A DNA stretch of 64,000 nt from MWCR01 sp049325475 (lineage in GTDB: Bacteria > Patescibacteriota > Patescibacteriia > 2-12-FULL-60-25), in the NCBI GenBank assembly GCA_049325475.1, contig JBMOLN010000007.1, forward strand, positions 677,155 through 741,154. The letters are read 5' to 3'. Positions 33,180 through 42,422 of the stretch are shown here, in pieces (the stretch's first letter is position 1; every line of letters starts with the position of its first letter). The position numbers were made by a program, and so were the translations under genes. The notes beneath the pieces were generated by a model that was not told where the DNA came from, made no database searches, and saw nothing but the letters and a program-made list of their open reading frames with translations.

Positions 33180-33305
33180 CCAATTACCAAGCTCCGATAA
33201 CCAATTAATGTCCAATCGCCAATCTACAATGACCAAATGGTTATTAAATTATTGAAAAATTGAAGAATTTATTGATGATTGTTTTGTTGGTTATTGGTTA
33301 TTTCA
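33180..33305. repeat. CCAATTACCAA word repeats after rnhA
   Basis: AACCAATTACCAAGC and CCAATTAATGTCCAATC words on the left and TTGTTGGTTATTGGTTATTT on the right form an imperfect inverted repeat. Confidence 0.6.
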
Positions 33306-33333
33306 GATAAAAAGTTCTCCACAGTCAACTCAT

Positions 33334-33353
33334 AACCGCTTATGGCGGTTTTT
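33334..33353 (+). terminator. Terminator after recJ-rnhA
   Basis: AACCGC / GGCGGTT stem with loop TTAT and T-run. Confidence 0.6.
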
Positions 33354-33354
33354 G

Positions 33355-33363
33355 TGGTATAAT
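33355..33363 (+). promoter_or_regulatory. Extended -10 promoter of the pilus cluster
   Basis: TGGTATAAT, identical to that of the glutaredoxin gene, nine bases before ATG 33372, so the leader is very short. Confidence 0.55.
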
Positions 33364-33371
33364 TTAGCCAA

Positions 33372-35444
33372 ATGCGATCAAAAAAAATACCGATCCAAAA
33401 GGTGAAAAATCGCAGGAGGCTTTGTGATATCATGACGCCAAATTTTTGGCTTATCCATTATAGTATTCCGGCTACAATCGCACTGCTTTTTTTGGGCATG
33501 GCTTTGGGCATGGCGCATTTTACGTTCCGTCCAGCATCGGTTAATGCAACAGCAAGTGATAACATCCGGGGCTGGGCCTGGACTCCGGTCGCGAGCTGGA
33601 TTTCTTTAAACGATCAAAATCCCAATGCATGCTCCTCGCCGCCATGCGGCTCTTACGGCATCCACATGGATCCCGCTGTTTCCAATCAGCCGCACTGGGA
33701 TCCCGGCCAACCTCCGGGAACGACTTTACCGGGTCATAAAATTAATGGTTTTGTTTGGTCCGATAATCTTGGCTTTATCTGTTTTGGCGAATCATGCAAC
33801 ATCCCCGATTGCCATGGCGGTTTCTATCCTTCTTGGCCGGGCGGCACTTTTTTTGCTTATGCCGAACAAGTTTCCGGAACCAATTTCCGCAAACTCCACG
33901 GCTGGGCGGTAATCTGCAATCAAAATAAATTGGGTTGGATATCTTTAAGCTGTCAAGACACGGGTTCTTGCACGGGCGGCAATACCGAATACTATCAACT
34001 TGTTTACAATCCTACCGACAAAAAATATCACAATGCCGCGGATCCCGGATCGCCTTTCGCCTGGAATGGAAATACTGACAATACGGGCATCGGTTACATC
34101 AGTTTTTTTACAGACCCATCTGCCAACGATGGTATGCACCTGGTCGTTTCATCAGAAACAACATATGCCGACTGTCATGATGGAATCGATAATGATCTGA
34201 ACGGTTCGGCTGATTGTTCCGACGCATCCTGCTCAGCCGTCTGTACTGAAAACTGCAGCAATGGTCTCGATGACGACGGGGACGGAGATATTGATTGTGC
34301 TGATTCTGATTGTTCCTGCACCGAATCCATCTGCGATGATTCTGTTGACAATGATCTTGACGGAAATACGGACTGTGCCGATCCGGACTGCGCCGCGGAT
34401 CCGATATGCCTCCCCGAAGGGGATTGCACGGACGGAGCTGATAATGACGGCGACAGCTTAACTGACTGTGCCGATCCGGATTGTGCATTGGATCCGGCTT
34501 GTGTACCGCCCCAGCATCAATGTCTCGCGTACGCCGGTGATCCGGATCAGGCCAATCTTTGTTGTAATGACCAGATCACCAATGGCGCTCCGGCTGTTGA
34601 CTGCTTTGATATTGACTGCCAAAACAATGCCGCTGTTTGCGCGGCCTGGCTCAAAGTCGATACCGGCAACATCTATGCATTTGGCGGCATCGAAGGCACA
34701 GCGCCATCCAAAGCCACCAATCAATTTAACGCTACATACTGTCTCCGGTCCGACCAGACAATCGATTGGTCCAGCGAAAAATCCTGCGAGCAAGAGGGAG
34801 TGGGAGAAATCGAATTACCCAGTTTGTCCACCAATTATCGTAATAAACTCGGCTTTTTGGATCTTGATGGCATCAGAACCAACAACCGATACGGGCGCGT
34901 TTGGACAATCGGCTCAGCAGCAGAGCTGCCCAATCAATTAAACGGCGCCATCTATCGATATACGGGCCCCGGTGAATTCAACTTGCCGGCTAAGGAGTTT
35001 GAAAACGGCACCGGCTCAACAGGCAATGGTTCCGGCCTGCTTTTAATCGAGGGTGCTGATCTGCGCATTTCCGGCAATATCACTTATTCCACGGATGTTG
35101 TACAAACGCGGCTTAAAAATCTGGCTTCATTTGGTGTTATCGTTGTCAAAAACGCATTGGGTCAAGGCGGCAATATTTATATCGAACCCTCTGTATCCAA
35201 AATCTCCGGTGTCTACTTTGCTGAAGGTGCAATCAATACGGGCACGGCCGGTGCTCCGGATCAATATCTGGAAATGATCGGCGCTTTTATAGCCAATCAA
35301 TTCAATCTTCAGCGCGACAACAACACAGATCCTGCCAAGCCCGCGGAAAATATCATCTTTGACGGCCGAGCCGTCGTCAATCCGCCGCCCGGCATGCAAG
35401 ACGCGGCCAAATCCTTGCCTCAACTTAAAGGAGTCACTTTTTAA
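33372..35444 (+). CDS. Large secreted pilus-associated protein with Asp/Cys calcium-type repeats
   Basis: A 690-residue exported protein with a basic N-terminus and hydrophobic segment (about 30-50). Residues 60-260 hold two or three blocks with the pattern G-x-A-W-T/S ... W-I-S-L and G-F-V-W-S-D-N-L-G-F, common in CPR surface proteins. Residues about 264-377 are four imperfect repeats of the form D-C-x-D-G-x-D-N-D-x-D-G-x-x-D-C-x-D, each with Asp-rich loops likely to bind calcium and cysteines likely to form disulfides. The C-terminal 300 residues are beta-rich. It ends eight bases before pilM and shares its direction, so it is probably a pilus tip or adhesin component. That role is inferred from context. 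Confidence 0.72.
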   Translation: MRSKKIPIQKVKNRRRLCDIMTPNFWLIHYSIPATIALLFLGMALGMAHFTFRPASVNATASDNIRGWAWTPVASWISLNDQNPNACSSPPCGSYGIHMDPAVSNQPHWDPGQPPGTTLPGHKINGFVWSDNLGFICFGESCNIPDCHGGFYPSWPGGTFFAYAEQVSGTNFRKLHGWAVICNQNKLGWISLSCQDTGSCTGGNTEYYQLVYNPTDKKYHNAADPGSPFAWNGNTDNTGIGYISFFTDPSANDGMHLVVSSETTYADCHDGIDNDLNGSADCSDASCSAVCTENCSNGLDDDGDGDIDCADSDCSCTESICDDSVDNDLDGNTDCADPDCAADPICLPEGDCTDGADNDGDSLTDCADPDCALDPACVPPQHQCLAYAGDPDQANLCCNDQITNGAPAVDCFDIDCQNNAAVCAAWLKVDTGNIYAFGGIEGTAPSKATNQFNATYCLRSDQTIDWSSEKSCEQEGVGEIELPSLSTNYRNKLGFLDLDGIRTNNRYGRVWTIGSAAELPNQLNGAIYRYTGPGEFNLPAKEFENGTGSTGNGSGLLLIEGADLRISGNITYSTDVVQTRLKNLASFGVIVVKNALGQGGNIYIEPSVSKISGVYFAEGAINTGTAGAPDQYLEMIGAFIANQFNLQRDNNTDPAKPAENIIFDGRAVVNPPPGMQDAAKSLPQLKGVTF

Positions 35445-35452
35445 AAATCAAT

Positions 35453-36526
35453 ATGGGATTATTTTCTAAACAAAAAACTCACAATTTTCTCGGTGTAGAC
35501 CTGGGTCTTTCCGGGATTAAAATTGTTGAGTTGGCCAACGATGGAGGGCATGCGCGCCTTGTGACGTATGCATACGCCGACCATGCCGTGGACAGCTTTG
35601 ACCAGATGTTCGGCGAAAGAGTCGATGAAACCGCCAAACTCGTCAAAGACATGCTGTCCAAAGCCAGATGCACAACCAAGGAAGCGGTTGCCGCAATTCC
35701 CGTCTCGTCGATTTTCACATCCATTATCAGCGTACCCGCCAGCAATGAAAAAGAATTAAAAGAGTCTATCATGCTGCAGGCCAAGAAGCTCATTCCCGTA
35801 CCTCTGGAAGAAATTCAGCTCGACAGCAAAGTCATCGAAGGCGCATTAAAAACCGAAGGGCAAAAAAAGGTTTCCCGCGTATTGCTGACCGGCGCTCCCA
35901 AAAAACTTGTCAACCGCTATATCGATCTTTTGGGTAAAAAATGCGGCTTAAACCTCATTTCCTTGGAAACAGAAAGCTTTGCGCAAATCCGCGCTTTAAT
36001 CGGTAAAGACCGCTCCAGCATCATGATAATCGATATCGGCTTCCACCGCACAAACATATCCGTCATAGACAAGGGCATACCGTTTTTAAACCGCTCCATC
36101 GCCGTCGGCGGAGACATGATTACGCAAACCATATCGCAAATGCTCGGAATAACTTACGAACAGTCCGAAACCATGAAGCGCGATATCCGGTCCCTGGAAT
36201 CTTTTGCTCCGGCCGGAGATCTGAAGCCCATGCTCGACGCATTAATGAAACCAATTTTAAACGAAATAAAATATTCTTTCTCGCTTTACCAAGGGCAGGC
36301 TGATGCGGGCGAACAGCGCAGAATAGATAAAATCATCTTAACCGGCGGTTCGGCTCTTTTACCGGGGCTTCCCGAATTCCTTACCCAAACAATGAATGTA
36401 AATACTTATCTGGGCGATCCTTGGGCGCGCGTTGTCTATCCTTTGGATATCCGCCCCATTTTGGATGAGGTTGGATCGCGCTTTGCTGTGGCAATCGGCT
36501 GTGCCATGAGAGATATAATGAGTTAA
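35453..36526 (+). CDS. pilM: Type IV pilus assembly protein PilM
   Basis: A 357-residue actin-like ATPase-fold protein of the inner-membrane platform. The nucleotide-fold segments G-V-D-L-G-L-S-G-I-K (about 14-23), I-I-D-I-G near 191-195 and L-T-G-G-S-A-L near 298-304 are present. PilM sits in the cytoplasm and binds the N-terminal tail of PilN, encoded next. Confidence 0.93.
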   Translation: MGLFSKQKTHNFLGVDLGLSGIKIVELANDGGHARLVTYAYADHAVDSFDQMFGERVDETAKLVKDMLSKARCTTKEAVAAIPVSSIFTSIISVPASNEKELKESIMLQAKKLIPVPLEEIQLDSKVIEGALKTEGQKKVSRVLLTGAPKKLVNRYIDLLGKKCGLNLISLETESFAQIRALIGKDRSSIMIIDIGFHRTNISVIDKGIPFLNRSIAVGGDMITQTISQMLGITYEQSETMKRDIRSLESFAPAGDLKPMLDALMKPILNEIKYSFSLYQGQADAGEQRRIDKIILTGGSALLPGLPEFLTQTMNVNTYLGDPWARVVYPLDIRPILDEVGSRFAVAIGCAMRDIMS

Positions 36527-36527
36527 T

Positions 36528-37628
36528 ATGTCTGATATTTCTTTCCTTCCGTCATCTTTCAAAGATAAGGAAGAAGAAATAATTAAAGAGAGCATTCACG
36601 AACCCGAAGATGCGGGCAGTATTAGCATGCACGTGCCCGAATCAGAAGAGGAAGATGTAGAAATAATAGAAGTTGATGCCAGCGAGGTCGACCAAGTCTT
36701 GGTGGGCGAGCCTTTATATTCCAAACTTTATTTTAAAGCCAGTCTTTGGATAGATGGTTTTAAGCAAAAATATCTCCAGCCCCGAGCCGCCGAACCTCCG
36801 CCCAAAGAACCGCCGCAGTTTTTTAAAGCTCCTCCCATAAAGCCCGCCGAGAAAGGCAAAATCCCGGCGGAAGCGGCGCCGGGACCGGGCGTCAAAGCTC
36901 CCGCAACGGTCACGGCTAAAGAAGCGTCCAAAACTCCCGCTGCGGTATCCGCTCAGCCGGCCGCTAAACCCAAAGTCCGAATAATCCCATCCGGAGCAAC
37001 GCCGCGCCGCCGAGTGCGTATAATCAAACGAGTCAGAAAACCGGTGCATGTCAGTCTGCTGGATGAAGAAATGATGCGCCAAATGCACATCAATATCCCG
37101 CGCCGGCAGTTCACTCTTATTTTTTTGACGATATTATTCGCTGCCGTCTTTGTTGGCTCTTACTTTTTGTTGGAAAATGCCAAAACATCGGCGGCGGCCG
37201 AACAGCAGACCGTTCAGTCCGCATTAAACGATGTAAAAAATTTAAGCCGCTCCGAATTGGAAAAATGGATGTCTTATCAAGATCTGGAGCCGCGTTTGAT
37301 AGCTTTGGGTAATCTTATGGATGAGCACAAATCAGTGCTCAAGGTATTGGCGTTTTTGGAAAAAAATACCCTAAAAGATGTGTCTTACGGATCATTCAGC
37401 AAAGATAGCGACAACCAGGTTAATCTTGCGGTCACAGCCGGTTCCATCGAGAGCGCAGCCAGACAGCTGTTGGTTTTTGAAGAAGCGCCGGAAATACAAA
37501 CCTTGGAAGCTAATTCATTTTCCATTTCCACTGATGAACAAGCGCAAAGTAAAAAAGTCACTTTTCAGCTCCTGCTGGAATTTACCCCGGATGCGTTAAA
37601 ATACGCTTCAACCGGTACCGGGCCATAG
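36528..37628 (+). CDS. pilN: PilN-like pilus platform protein with long Pro/Ala linker
   Basis: A 366-residue bitopic protein. The N-terminus begins with the short I-S-F-L-P-type motif that PilM binds, followed by an acidic stretch and a long Pro/Ala/Lys-rich linker (about 85-165), one membrane helix (about 194-215), and a periplasmic-side ferredoxin-like domain with coiled coil. The linker makes it almost twice the size of a typical PilN. It starts one base after pilM. Assigned from position and topology. Confidence 0.8.
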   Translation: MSDISFLPSSFKDKEEEIIKESIHEPEDAGSISMHVPESEEEDVEIIEVDASEVDQVLVGEPLYSKLYFKASLWIDGFKQKYLQPRAAEPPPKEPPQFFKAPPIKPAEKGKIPAEAAPGPGVKAPATVTAKEASKTPAAVSAQPAAKPKVRIIPSGATPRRRVRIIKRVRKPVHVSLLDEEMMRQMHINIPRRQFTLIFLTILFAAVFVGSYFLLENAKTSAAAEQQTVQSALNDVKNLSRSELEKWMSYQDLEPRLIALGNLMDEHKSVLKVLAFLEKNTLKDVSYGSFSKDSDNQVNLAVTAGSIESAARQLLVFEEAPEIQTLEANSFSISTDEQAQSKKVTFQLLLEFTPDALKYASTGTGP

Positions 37629-37682
37629 GGCTTTTATTTGCGGTGCTCATTCTTGGGCATCGCAATACGAAATTCCTATCAC

Positions 37683-38312
37683 ATGTCTGACGATATAAAA
37701 ATCATTCCCGAACAGGTGGCGCCTCAAACCAAGGTAAATAAACCCAAGCGCCCCTCCAAAATCTTTACCGAATATTACGGCTCACTGATTTTATTGTTGC
37801 TCGCGCTTTTGGTCGGCGCCGGATTTTTTGTCATTAAGCCGCAAATTGATGAATATAAAGACATGCGCGCCTATACGGAGAGTTTGCGTCAGGAAACGAA
37901 CAATGAAAACACATATCTGGCCGGTTTAAAAAGATCAGTCGCCGCCGCTCAGACCATCGCCCCGGGAGTTCTGGAAAAAGTAGACAAAGCATTGCCGCAC
38001 CATTTCCGAATTCCGGAAATGCTGGTGCATATGGGCAATGCGGCCAATGCCGCAAATGTTGAAATCGGCAGCATCTCATTTGACGCTCCTTCAGGCGTTA
38101 TTTCCAAAGGATTGCAAGAGGTGAATGTTACCATGACACTGAAAGCCGATGGATACACCTCATTAAAAAAGTTCCTTCATGAATTGGAAGTGAGTTTGCG
38201 TATTATCGATGTTCAAACAATAACTGTCTCCGGTTTTGGAACGGATTCCGCTTCGTTCAGTTTGCAGATGACTGCATATTATTACGCCGATCCTGCAATA
38301 AATAAGCCCTAA
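37683..38312 (+). CDS. pilO: PilO-like pilus platform protein
   Basis: A 209-residue bitopic protein: short cytosolic N-terminus, one helix (about 35-57), a coiled-coil stretch (about 60-95) and a C-terminal alpha/beta domain, the layout of PilO. It pairs with PilN in the inner-membrane complex. ATG 37683 is chosen; an earlier in-frame start at 37638 is not convincing. Confidence 0.82.
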   Translation: MSDDIKIIPEQVAPQTKVNKPKRPSKIFTEYYGSLILLLLALLVGAGFFVIKPQIDEYKDMRAYTESLRQETNNENTYLAGLKRSVAAAQTIAPGVLEKVDKALPHHFRIPEMLVHMGNAANAANVEIGSISFDAPSGVISKGLQEVNVTMTLKADGYTSLKKFLHELEVSLRIIDVQTITVSGFGTDSASFSLQMTAYYYADPAINKP

Positions 38313-38314
38313 TT

Positions 38315-38716
38315 ATGCAATTGCAAGCACCGCCGCTTTTATCCAGAATTTTACTGGCCGCGTCCTCGGTAATAGCCGTAGGCGTAATTTTTATTTTTGT
38401 ATCACGGGCTCTGGAGCCGGCAAATATTCCTCCTCCAACACCATTAAAAACCGCTGAACAGTTCAATCCCAAAGCTGATGTTTCCAATCACCCTGTTTTT
38501 AAAGATCTGGAAACCGGCAATATCACTCCGGTTCCTGATATGCCTCTGGGCAGGGAAAATCCTTTTATTGCCGTACCAAGCGCGCCAACTACAACCATCC
38601 CGGCCGAAGGAGTGGCCATACCCGGTTCGCGTTTGCGTGTAGTCCCGGCTCCTGTTGAAGCAACCGGCTCTGATATGGAGGTTATGGAGGAAGCTTCAAC
38701 CTCAAGCAATTTATGA
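38315..38716 (+). CDS. Small bitopic protein in the pilP position
   Basis: A 133-residue protein with one N-terminal helix (about 9-30) and a Pro/Thr-rich exported tail. It stands where pilP lies in proteobacterial clusters but shows no PilP fold or lipobox. It contains a G-R-E-N-P-F motif, often seen in PilP-like and GspC-like linkers. Its end overlaps pilB by four bases (ATGA). Confidence 0.65.
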   Translation: MQLQAPPLLSRILLAASSVIAVGVIFIFVSRALEPANIPPPTPLKTAEQFNPKADVSNHPVFKDLETGNITPVPDMPLGRENPFIAVPSAPTTTIPAEGVAIPGSRLRVVPAPVEATGSDMEVMEEASTSSNL

Positions 38717-40455
38717 ACGAAAAAATATTAGCATTGCTTAAACAAAAAGGTTTAATCGATGAAAAAATTTCAGACATCGCCGCCGATTTGGTAACCCGCG
38801 GAAAAACTTTGGAGCAAGCTTTGGTTGGCGGTAAATACGTTTCCGATGTTGATTTTGCCAAGGCGGAAGCCGAAATTCTGGGCATTGAATTCATCGACCT
38901 TACGGACATGGAACTTAATCCGGATGTCGTCGATATTATCCCTCCGGAAACTCTCAAAACCTATAAAATAATCCCTTTAAGCTTTGACGGTAAAAATCTG
39001 GAAGTCGTTTTACGCAATCCGCAAGATTACCGCGCCGTAGAAGCGATGGAATTTTTTGCCGGAGAAAACGGCTGGAAATTAATTGTAAAATGCGCGCCCG
39101 CTTCGCAAATCAACCGTTTAATGAAGTCCATGGGCGGTTTGCAGACAGAAGTGGAGTCGGCCCTGGAACAAGCCAAGGGAAAGTTCGAAAAAACCAAAAA
39201 AGAAGAAGAAGATCTTTCCAAAGGCAGTATTGAAAGCATATTAAAAGGCGCGCCCGTATCGCGCATGCTGGCCGTTATCATGCGCCATGCCGTGGAGGCC
39301 GGAGCATCAGATATCCATATCGAACCCGTAGCCAATGAGTCCCGCATCCGCTACCGCATCGACGGCGTTTTGCGCACTTCTTTAACTTTGCCGATTTACG
39401 TGCATCCGGCTCTGGTCTCGCGCGTTAAAGTCTTGGCCAACCTCAAAATCGATGAAACGCGCATACCGCAAGACGGCCGCATTACCCAAGAAATAAACAA
39501 TAAAAAAATCGACTTTCGTATTTCCACGCTCCCTGTCGTTGATCATGAAAAAGTCGTCATGCGTATTTTAGACACAACCGCCGGCGCGCCTACTCTGGTG
39601 GACTTGGGATTCAGAAAGCTTTATGTAGACATCATGAAGGAAGAGATTAAAAAACCGCACGGATTGTTCTTGGTCACCGGTCCTACGGGATCCGGTAAAT
39701 CAACTACGTTGTTTTCGTCATTAACCATGGTTAATGCGGACGGCGTCAATATCTCAACTCTTGAAGATCCGGTTGAGTATTACATAACCGGTGTCAATCA
39801 ATCCCAAGTGCGTCCGGAAATCCATTACACTTTTGCCACAGGCTTGCGCGCTCTCCTTCGTCAGGATCCCAATGTCATCATGGTCGGCGAAATCCGCGAC
39901 CGCGAAACCGCTGAGCTGGCCATTCACGCATCACTTACCGGCCACCTCATCTTCTCCACACTGCACACAAACGATGTTTACGGTTTGGTGCCGCGTCTGA
40001 TCGACATCGGTGTTGAACCCTTTTTACTGTCCGCGACCATCAACCTGGGAATCGCCCAGCGTCTGGCTCGTAAAATATGCGCGCATTGCAAAATAGAAGA
40101 CAAGATTCCGGATAAAACCCGCCAGTACATGATGAAAAAAATTTCTGTCATCCCTAAAAAATATCTGATTGATTTGGATTTGACCAAGGATTTGGTTTTT
40201 TACAAGGGAGAGGGATGTCCAAAGTGCAGCGGTACGGGTTACAGCGGCAGAACCGCGGCCGCTGAATTGTTTCAATTTACGGATCAGGCGCGTGAATTGG
40301 TAAATAAAGGCTTCCCGTTTGAAGAGTTCGCCAAAGAGCGCTTAAGGCAGGAGATGATAACTCTGGAAGAGGATTTGATTTTAAAAGCCGCCGAGGGTAT
40401 AACTTCGGTCGAAGAAGTCTTACGCTTAACCCAGGAATCGGCTGATGATGAATAA
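38713..40455 (+). CDS. pilB: Type IV pilus assembly ATPase PilB (GspE family)
   Basis: A 580-residue hexameric motor. The N-terminal GspE_N domain is followed by the ATPase with Walker A G-P-T-G-S-G-K-S-T (about 323-331), Asp box, Walker B-like region M-V-G-E-I-R-D and His box A-S-L-T-G-H. A tetracysteine zinc insert (C-A-H-C near 456, C-P-K-C near 502) marks it as an assembly rather than retraction ATPase. No pilT is seen in the window. Confidence 0.95.
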   Translation: MNEKILALLKQKGLIDEKISDIAADLVTRGKTLEQALVGGKYVSDVDFAKAEAEILGIEFIDLTDMELNPDVVDIIPPETLKTYKIIPLSFDGKNLEVVLRNPQDYRAVEAMEFFAGENGWKLIVKCAPASQINRLMKSMGGLQTEVESALEQAKGKFEKTKKEEEDLSKGSIESILKGAPVSRMLAVIMRHAVEAGASDIHIEPVANESRIRYRIDGVLRTSLTLPIYVHPALVSRVKVLANLKIDETRIPQDGRITQEINNKKIDFRISTLPVVDHEKVVMRILDTTAGAPTLVDLGFRKLYVDIMKEEIKKPHGLFLVTGPTGSGKSTTLFSSLTMVNADGVNISTLEDPVEYYITGVNQSQVRPEIHYTFATGLRALLRQDPNVIMVGEIRDRETAELAIHASLTGHLIFSTLHTNDVYGLVPRLIDIGVEPFLLSATINLGIAQRLARKICAHCKIEDKIPDKTRQYMMKKISVIPKKYLIDLDLTKDLVFYKGEGCPKCSGTGYSGRTAAAELFQFTDQARELVNKGFPFEEFAKERLRQEMITLEEDLILKAAEGITSVEEVLRLTQESADDE

Positions 40456-40457
40456 TT

Positions 40458-40832
40458 ATGACGGAAAAGAAACTGTCGGTTCTATTTATTGAAGATGATG
40501 CTTTTTTAGCTCAAATCTATACCAAAGCTTTTGAAGATTACGGCCTTGATGTTTCTTTGATGGGCAACTGCGAAGACGGAATAAAATTTTTATCTAGGGA
40601 AAAACCCGATATCATCATCCTGGATCTACTGCTTCCGACAATGAACGGATTTGAATTTATCGAACAGGTGAGAGCCAATGAGATTTGGCGGGACATCCCC
40701 ATACTGGTGCTTTCAAACTTGGGCCAGCATGATGATGTTGTACGGGCGCGCCAATTGGGAGCTGATGCGTATATGATAAAAGCCCATGCTCTTCCGCAGG
40801 AAGTAATTAATAAAATTCGTTCTTTAACGTGA
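40458..40832 (+). CDS. Single-domain CheY-like response regulator
   Basis: A 124-residue receiver domain with acidic pocket E12-D13-D14, phosphoacceptor D56, a Ser in V-L-S-N, and K in M-I-K-A. There is no output domain. It lies two bases after pilB inside the pilus cluster, so it may control pilus function through protein contact, like PilG/PilH. No histidine kinase is nearby. It is followed by a 180-base repeat region before pilC. Confidence 0.9.
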   Translation: MTEKKLSVLFIEDDAFLAQIYTKAFEDYGLDVSLMGNCEDGIKFLSREKPDIIILDLLLPTMNGFEFIEQVRANEIWRDIPILVLSNLGQHDDVVRARQLGADAYMIKAHALPQEVINKIRSLT

Positions 40833-41012
40833 CAAGCGTCTAGCGTCTAGCGACCAGCATCGTGTATCGCACATCGTGTATCGTCGAGCTGAGTCGCGTT
40901 TAACGCGATGAGCTCGATCCTGTATCGTCTGACGATTCACGTTATACGTTGCGAGTTTCGCGAACAGAGTTCTAGAGTCTAGAGTCTGATTGCTAAAGTT
41001 AAGTAAGTTTTT
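40833..41012. repeat. Composite word repeat with hairpin between the regulator and pilC
   Basis: CGTCTAGCGTCTAGCG words, ATCGTGTATCGCACATCG words, a hairpin CGAGCT...GTCGCGTTTAACGCGAT...AGCTCG (40886-40917), then GTATCGTCTGACG and TTCTAGAGTCTAGAGTC. It has the same order of parts as 2790-2875. Confidence 0.75.
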
Positions 41013-42224
41013 ATGCCTTCATACAAATACCAAGCCAGAATTCCCGACGGCCGGATGCAATCCGGTATTGTTGAAGCCGCCAATGAAGCCGAAGCCATAG
41101 AAGCATTGGAAGAAAGGCAATACGAGGTTTTATCCATCGAGCCATATGCGGGCATTGGCAAAGGCGCGCAATCTTTAATGAACATATTAAACCGCGTTAC
41201 AACAAAAGAACTCGTGGCCACGGTGCGCATGCTGTCCGTTATGATATCGGCATCGGTACCGCTGGTTGATTCGGTCAGGAATGCCGCCTCGCAAACAAAA
41301 AATCCCAGACTGAAACTCATTTTGTCCGACATAGCCAATGAAATCGAAGGAGGCACGAAGCTATCCGACGCTTTGGAAAAATACCCGAATATTTTTTCCG
41401 GATTTTTCACCAACATGATCCGCTCCGGCGAGACCACCGGCCAGCTCGCCGAAGTCATGGAATATCTCGCCGATCAACAGGAGCGCGATTATGACATGAT
41501 GTCCAAACTCAAGGGCGCTCTTATGTATCCCATCTTCATCGTTGTCGGTATGGTGATCGTTGGCATTGTCATGATGGTCTATGTGGTCCCAAAACTTACG
41601 GCCGTTATAACGGAATCCGGGCAAGAATTGCCGATTACGACCAAGCTTTTAATCGGCACATCGGATGCCATGGTGAATTTTTGGTGGGTATTTTTAATTG
41701 GTTTTGTAATATCCGGCATAGCATTCTATTTTTGGGTACGCACCGCCGAAGGCAGATATCAGTGGCATTATATTATTTTGAATTTCCCGCTTTTCGGTAA
41801 ACTGTTGCAGGATGTTTATACGGTTCGTTTTGCACAGGCCATGTTTACACTCATGAAAGGCGGGCAAACTTTGGTACAAGGCTTGGAGGTAGCCGCGGCA
41901 GTTATTGGCAATGAAGTCTGGCGGCGGGTTATCTTGGAAACGATTCAAGTGGTAAATGACGGCGAATCCATCGTCGGTGTCATGGTTACCAAGTCCTACA
42001 TACCGAATATGGCCGTGCAAATGATGGCGGTAGGAGAGGATACGGGCCAGCTTACTGAAGTTTTTAAAAGAATCAGTGACTTTTATTCGCGCAGTGTCCA
42101 GAATTTATCCGCAACACTTCTTACTTTAATTGAACCCGTAGTCATGGTCGTCCTCGGTTTGGGGGTCGGAGTCATGGTCTCTGCAATCATGCTCCCGCTT
42201 TATAATATGTCGTCCGGAGTATAA
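41013..42224 (+). CDS. pilC: Type IV pilus inner-membrane platform protein PilC (GspF family)
   Basis: A 403-residue protein with the two repeated GspF domains and three membrane helices (about 170-195, 220-245, 370-395). Typical motifs include the N-terminal Y-K-Y-Q-A segment and G-E-x-T-G-x-L-A-E (about 135-143), repeated as G-E-D-T-G-Q-L-T-E. It couples PilB motion to pilin extraction. Confidence 0.94.
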   Translation: MPSYKYQARIPDGRMQSGIVEAANEAEAIEALEERQYEVLSIEPYAGIGKGAQSLMNILNRVTTKELVATVRMLSVMISASVPLVDSVRNAASQTKNPRLKLILSDIANEIEGGTKLSDALEKYPNIFSGFFTNMIRSGETTGQLAEVMEYLADQQERDYDMMSKLKGALMYPIFIVVGMVIVGIVMMVYVVPKLTAVITESGQELPITTKLLIGTSDAMVNFWWVFLIGFVISGIAFYFWVRTAEGRYQWHYIILNFPLFGKLLQDVYTVRFAQAMFTLMKGGQTLVQGLEVAAAVIGNEVWRRVILETIQVVNDGESIVGVMVTKSYIPNMAVQMMAVGEDTGQLTEVFKRISDFYSRSVQNLSATLLTLIEPVVMVVLGLGVGVMVSAIMLPLYNMSSGV

Positions 42225-42334
42225 TACTTTATTGCGTTAATCCGTGATCCCGTTAGCCAGTAGTCCGGAATACGGTTCAACGGGATTACTTGAGAACGTA
42301 CTTCGCTTTTGCGAAGGTAAAGTTATCCTCATGT

Positions 42335-42364
42335 TTGTACGCATTTTTGTAAATATGCTATAAT
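42335..42364 (+). promoter_or_regulatory. Promoter of the major pilin gene
   Basis: TTGTAC (42335-42340), 18 bases, TATAAT (42359-42364) with the extended TGC just before it. Leader of about 58 bases. Confidence 0.65.
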
Positions 42365-42422
42365 TATTCACAATCATTAATTTTTAATTTTGCATTTTGC
42401 ATTTTTAATTTAAATAGATCCC

